A DNA stretch of 7,684 nucleotides from Roseovarius sp. (GTDB taxonomy: Bacteria > Pseudomonadota > Alphaproteobacteria > Rhodobacterales > Rhodobacteraceae): the NCBI GenBank assembly GCA_023260815.1, contig JALQUE010000341.1, positions 1 to 7,684 of the forward strand. Reading direction: 5' to 3'. Both the position numbers and the translations under genes were made by a program. Below are positions 5,871-7,684 of the stretch, one piece after another; the stretch's first letter is position 1, and each line of letters starts with the position of its first letter. A model generated the notes under the pieces. The model saw only the letters and a list, made by a program, of their open reading frames with translations. It was not told the origin of the DNA and searched no databases.

Positions 5871-5896
5871 ATGGGACGGCGGAATGGGTCGGCGTG
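5871..5896. repeat. Imperfect 13-base tandem repeat
   Basis: ATGGGACGGCGGA (5871-5883) is followed directly by ATGGGTCGGCGTG (5884-5896), identical at 10 of 13 positions. It lies about 100 bases upstream of the Ada-like gene. It may be a duplicated binding site or simple drift in GC-rich spacer. Confidence 0.4.
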
Positions 5897-5917
5897 ACGC
5901 AAGGGAAGCACCCGCCA

Positions 5918-5931
5918 TTGATCGCCGTCAA
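5918..5931. promoter_or_regulatory. FNR/CRP-family-like site TTGAT-N4-GTCAA
   Basis: TTGATCGCCGTCAA matches the FNR/FnrL consensus TTGAT-N4-ATCAA at 9 of 10 positions, and the symmetry extends to CATTGA-N6-TCAATG (5916-5933). A -10-like TACGAAT at 5953-5959 would put the site near -41 for rightward transcription, the usual class II activator position. That would give the surface-protein gene a leader of about 135 bases. It also lies about 150 bases upstream of the Ada-like gene, so the target is uncertain. Confidence 0.4.
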
Positions 5932-6016
5932 TGAGACATTCTGAAATAAGAATACGAATCGTCGAGCCTTTATTTTCAGGCATTTGGAGGATGGTCGGGG
6001 GGCGTTCATTATCTTG

Positions 6017-6039
6017 GACGCGGTCAAGTCAGCCGCGTC
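6017..6039 (+). other. Inverted repeat GACGCGG-N9-CCGCGTC in the leader of the VPLPA-CTERM gene
   Basis: Perfect 7-base arms (6017-6023 and 6033-6039) enclose a 9-base spacer TCAAGTCAG, about 63-85 bases upstream of the start codon. It is either an operator or, if transcription starts further upstream, a stable 5' leader hairpin. ATTTATG follows, not a T-run, so it is not a normal terminator. Confidence 0.45.
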
Positions 6040-6101
6040 ATTTATGCTCAATATTACCGGCCTGTCTCTCTTTTCGATACGAGGAACAGGAGATTAGAAA
6101 T

Positions 6102-7310
6102 ATGAAACATAAAGTCATTCAAGTGATGATCCCTGTGGCACTTGCCACGGGATTTTGTCCCGCCATCGCGGGGGCTGCAACAATCGACGGCTGGAACCTG
6201 TCGAATGTCATCGAAGGTCCAGAGGTGACCGGGACCGACACCGGCGCAAGCGTGGTCTATGACCGTGCCTTGCCGGATTCATCGGCCACCACCAATGGCC
6301 AGATCGTCTATACCGCGCCCGAGGCGGACACACCGGGCATGACGGTGTCGAACGTGCCGTTTACCCAGTCGGGCGACACCTATACCGGCTGTATCTTGGC
6401 GACCAGCGGAACCGCCTGCGACGGCGAGTTTCAAAGCGGCAAGCGTTTCAAGGTGCAGGCCACCGATACCGGTGCGGTCGATCTGGTATTCGATGTGACC
6501 GAAACCGATACCGAGTCGGTCTACCGGGTGTTCCAGCGCCTGATCAACGTCACCGGCGAGGCGCTTGGCGGCTTCAAGGTCGAACTCGGCACTGGCATTG
6601 GTGATGGCTTCACGGCGTCGACGGACAACGATGGGCTGTCCTTCTCGTCCGCGGTGTCGATGGGGCCGGATGGTCCGTCGTCCTTCTCGCAGTTTCCCTT
6701 TGGTCTGTTCGGCAGCTTGGACAACCCCAACCCCAACCCCCTGCAACTGCCAGGCTTCTTCGATACCACCAGTCGCGCGGGCTTCAACGTGGTCCAAAGC
6801 CTCGACAGCATCGTCAGCACCGGGTTCTACGGCAGCTATGGCGAGCTTTTCGGCAACTGGCTGTCGCAGGAAGATGTGCCTGACGGGCTTCTGTGGGACT
6901 ACGCCTCTGGCGCCGCCGATCCGCTTGTGATGGCCTGGGACAACGGCTCTCAATGGGAGGTGCGCCGCGGGATCGACAACGACCTTGACGGCGACGATAC
7001 AACAATCACCGCAGAAGATGTCTATGCCCTTGCCGAATCTCAATGGAAGACATTCGACTATGGCGATATCGCGGGGGTACAGTCCTTCCTTGCGGGAATT
7101 ACCCTCTTGGAAGACGCGATCGAGGATCTGGCGAATCTCAACCTGAACTACGCGATCAATCTGGGCTCGGACTTCCGTGGCAGCACCTTCACGCTCCGCA
7201 CCACCTCTATCGCGCCGATCCCTCTGCCGGCGGGTCTTCCGCTGTTGCTGACGGGGTTTGCTGCTCTGGCGGGTCTTCGCTACCGCCGGAAACAGGTCGC
7301 GATGGCCTGA
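6102..7310 (+). CDS. Secreted VPLPA-CTERM surface protein (exosortase substrate), possibly choice-of-anchor F family
   Basis: A 402-residue exported protein. It starts with a Sec signal peptide (residues 1-25, likely cut after AIAGA) and ends with a sorting tail: IPLPAGLPLLLTG at 373-385, a hydrophobic helix, then RYRRK (393-397). This is the VPLPA-CTERM layout recognised and removed by a dedicated exosortase (XrtD type), leaving the body outside the cell. The body is acidic and rich in Thr, Ser, Asp and Gly, as in beta-rich surface proteins. It has only two cysteines, C97 and C106, which could form a disulfide, an NPNPNP stretch (208-213), and an acidic DNDLDGDD loop (292-299). Its function is unknown; the choice-of-anchor F label is from general resemblance. 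I chose the ATG at 6102 because AGGAG lies 9 bases upstream and the signal peptide begins there (MKHKVIQVMIP). No exosortase or polysaccharide gene is adjacent. Confidence 0.88.
   Translation: MKHKVIQVMIPVALATGFCPAIAGAATIDGWNLSNVIEGPEVTGTDTGASVVYDRALPDSSATTNGQIVYTAPEADTPGMTVSNVPFTQSGDTYTGCILATSGTACDGEFQSGKRFKVQATDTGAVDLVFDVTETDTESVYRVFQRLINVTGEALGGFKVELGTGIGDGFTASTDNDGLSFSSAVSMGPDGPSSFSQFPFGLFGSLDNPNPNPLQLPGFFDTTSRAGFNVVQSLDSIVSTGFYGSYGELFGNWLSQEDVPDGLLWDYASGAADPLVMAWDNGSQWEVRRGIDNDLDGDDTTITAEDVYALAESQWKTFDYGDIAGVQSFLAGITLLEDAIEDLANLNLNYAINLGSDFRGSTFTLRTTSIAPIPLPAGLPLLLTGFAALAGLRYRRKQVAMA
6723..6740 (+). repeat. Hexanucleotide repeat (AACCCC)x3 inside the VPLPA-CTERM gene
   Basis: Three perfect in-frame copies of AACCCC encode Asn-Pro-Asn-Pro-Asn-Pro (residues 208-213). 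Slippage in whole units would change the protein by Asn-Pro steps without breaking the frame. Confidence 0.8.
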
Positions 7311-7348
7311 GGCGCGTCCCTAGCCAAAAGGTCTGACCCGACCGACAC

Positions 7349-7376
7349 CGAGACGGCCTTGCCCCCCACCGTCTCG
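7349..7376 (+). terminator. Stem-loop after the VPLPA-CTERM gene, weak terminator candidate
   Basis: Perfect 8-base arms CGAGACGG (7349-7356) and CCGTCTCG (7369-7376) with a 12-base loop begin 39 bases after the stop codon. No T-run follows, so it is not a canonical intrinsic terminator. It may protect the mRNA end or act with Rho. Confidence 0.35.
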
Positions 7377-7399
7377 TCAAGGGGTCCGCGCTCCCCGGC

Positions 7400-7426
7400 G
7401 TGGGCCCTTTTCATCTTGCGGCCCAC
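7400..7426 (+). other. Inverted repeat GTGGGCC-N13-GGCCCAC upstream of nth
   Basis: Perfect 7-base arms (7400-7406 and 7420-7426) lie 24 bases before the nth ATG. It could be a leader hairpin, the second half of a transcription boundary, or an operator. No T-run follows. Confidence 0.35.
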
Positions 7427-7450
7427 TCTGCCGACGTGCCATTCAAGGTC

Positions 7451-7684
7451 ATGGCCAGACAGCTCGATTATCATACGATCCGCGAGATTTTCAGCCGCTT
7501 TCAAGCGGCCGACCCCGAACCCAAGGGGGAACTGGAGCATGTCAACGCCTATACCCTGGTCGTGGCGGTTGCCCTCTCGGCGCAGGCCACCGATGTGGGT
7601 GTGAACCGCGCCACCCGTGAATTGTTCAAGATCGCCGACACGCCGCAAAAGATGCTGGATCTGGGCGAGGCCGGTCTGATCGAA
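7451..7684 (+). CDS. nth: Endonuclease III, N-terminal 78 residues, cut by window edge
   Basis: The protein begins MARQLDYHTIREIFSRF and continues through ELEHVNAYTLVVAVALSAQATDVGVNRATRELF to the window edge. LSAQATDxxVNxAT is the hallmark of the N-terminal part of endonuclease III, the base-excision-repair glycosylase/AP lyase that removes oxidised pyrimidines. The helix-hairpin-helix with its catalytic lysine, the catalytic aspartate and the 4Fe-4S cysteines lie beyond the edge. The ATG at 7451 fits the family's N terminus, but its only Shine-Dalgarno-like sequence, AAGG (7445-7448), is just 2 bases away. An in-frame GTG at 7436 is an alternative with no better site. It is separated from the upstream surface-protein gene by about 140 bases holding two inverted repeats. 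Confidence 0.92.
   Translation, partial: MARQLDYHTIREIFSRFQAADPEPKGELEHVNAYTLVVAVALSAQATDVGVNRATRELFKIADTPQKMLDLGEAGLIE

Larger units (their letters stand above)
5772..6101. other. Gene-free region between the divergent Ada-like and VPLPA-CTERM genes
   Basis: I find no convincing gene in these 330 bases. The half next to the Ada-like gene is GC-rich and shows no clear promoter for it, only an imperfect 13-base tandem repeat (5871-5896). The half next to the surface-protein gene (from about 5930) is distinctly AT-rich. It carries an FNR-type palindrome (5918-5931), a small inverted repeat ATTCT-N6-AGAAT (5938-5953) and a 7-base inverted repeat (6017-6039). Short open frames here look compositionally random and lack ribosome sites. 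Confidence 0.6.

Noticed and set aside
5716..6051. Small minus-strand gene in the 5772-6101 gap
   Set aside because: It overlaps the Ada-like gene start in another frame, has no ribosome site, and its composition looks random.
5931..6101. In-frame N-terminal extension of the VPLPA-CTERM protein starting at 5931
   Set aside because: It would bury the signal peptide in the interior and overlap the FNR-like site; ATG 6102 has an AGGAG.
6975..7019. True EF-hand calcium loop in the surface protein
   Set aside because: D292, D294, D296 and G297 fit, but position 12 is Thr303 rather than Glu/Asp, so only a loose resemblance is claimed.
1..7684. tRNA, CRISPR, insertion sequence, att site or toxin-antitoxin signals
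   Set aside because: I looked for cloverleaf-like pieces, regularly spaced repeats and transposase or integrase motifs and saw none.

Overview
The window reads as a high-GC alphaproteobacterial chromosome, most likely Rhodobacterales (Roseobacter/Paracoccus/Rhodobacter relatives). The grounds are a malyl-CoA lyase resembling the Rhodobacter Mcl1 enzyme, a VPLPA-CTERM exosortase substrate, and the D-glutamate-type gene pair DUF1611/dipeptide epimerase. Eight protein genes are visible, two of them cut by the window edges. I see no tRNA, rRNA, CRISPR array, insertion sequence or phage gene.

Positions 1-2791 (minus strand) form one tight four-gene operon, in transcription order: dgcN (DUF1611 P-loop protein, reported as a D-glutamate N-acetyltransferase), dgcA (enolase-superfamily epimerase, reported as an N-acetyl-D-glutamate racemase), a NudK-like Nudix hydrolase, and a D-amino-acid aminotransferase that runs off the left edge. 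The last three genes overlap by 10 and 4 bases, so translational coupling is likely. Read as a pathway, the aminotransferase would collect amino groups from D-amino acids onto 2-oxoglutarate as D-glutamate, and DgcN/DgcA would pass that to the L-series as N-acetyl-L-glutamate. The Nudix enzyme has no obvious place in this scheme.

Positions 2792-3089 are a divergent control region with a plausible sigma-70 promoter for dgcN and several perfect inverted repeats. Positions 3090-4049 (plus) encode L-malyl-CoA/beta-methylmalyl-CoA lyase of the ethylmalonyl-CoA pathway, with all the catalytic residues I could check in place. A bidirectional intrinsic terminator separates it from the convergent gene.

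Positions 4146-4814 (minus) encode an OmpA-family lipoprotein with a glycine zipper. Positions 4935-5771 (minus) encode an Ada-like AraC-type HTH plus O6-methylguanine methyltransferase fusion that lacks the Ada zinc domain. A 330-base gap follows, holding an FNR-type palindrome and a second inverted repeat. After it come a secreted VPLPA-CTERM surface protein (6102-7310, plus) and the start of endonuclease III (nth, 7451 to the right edge). The least understood parts are the D-amino-acid operon with its embedded Nudix gene and the exosortase substrate with its leader.
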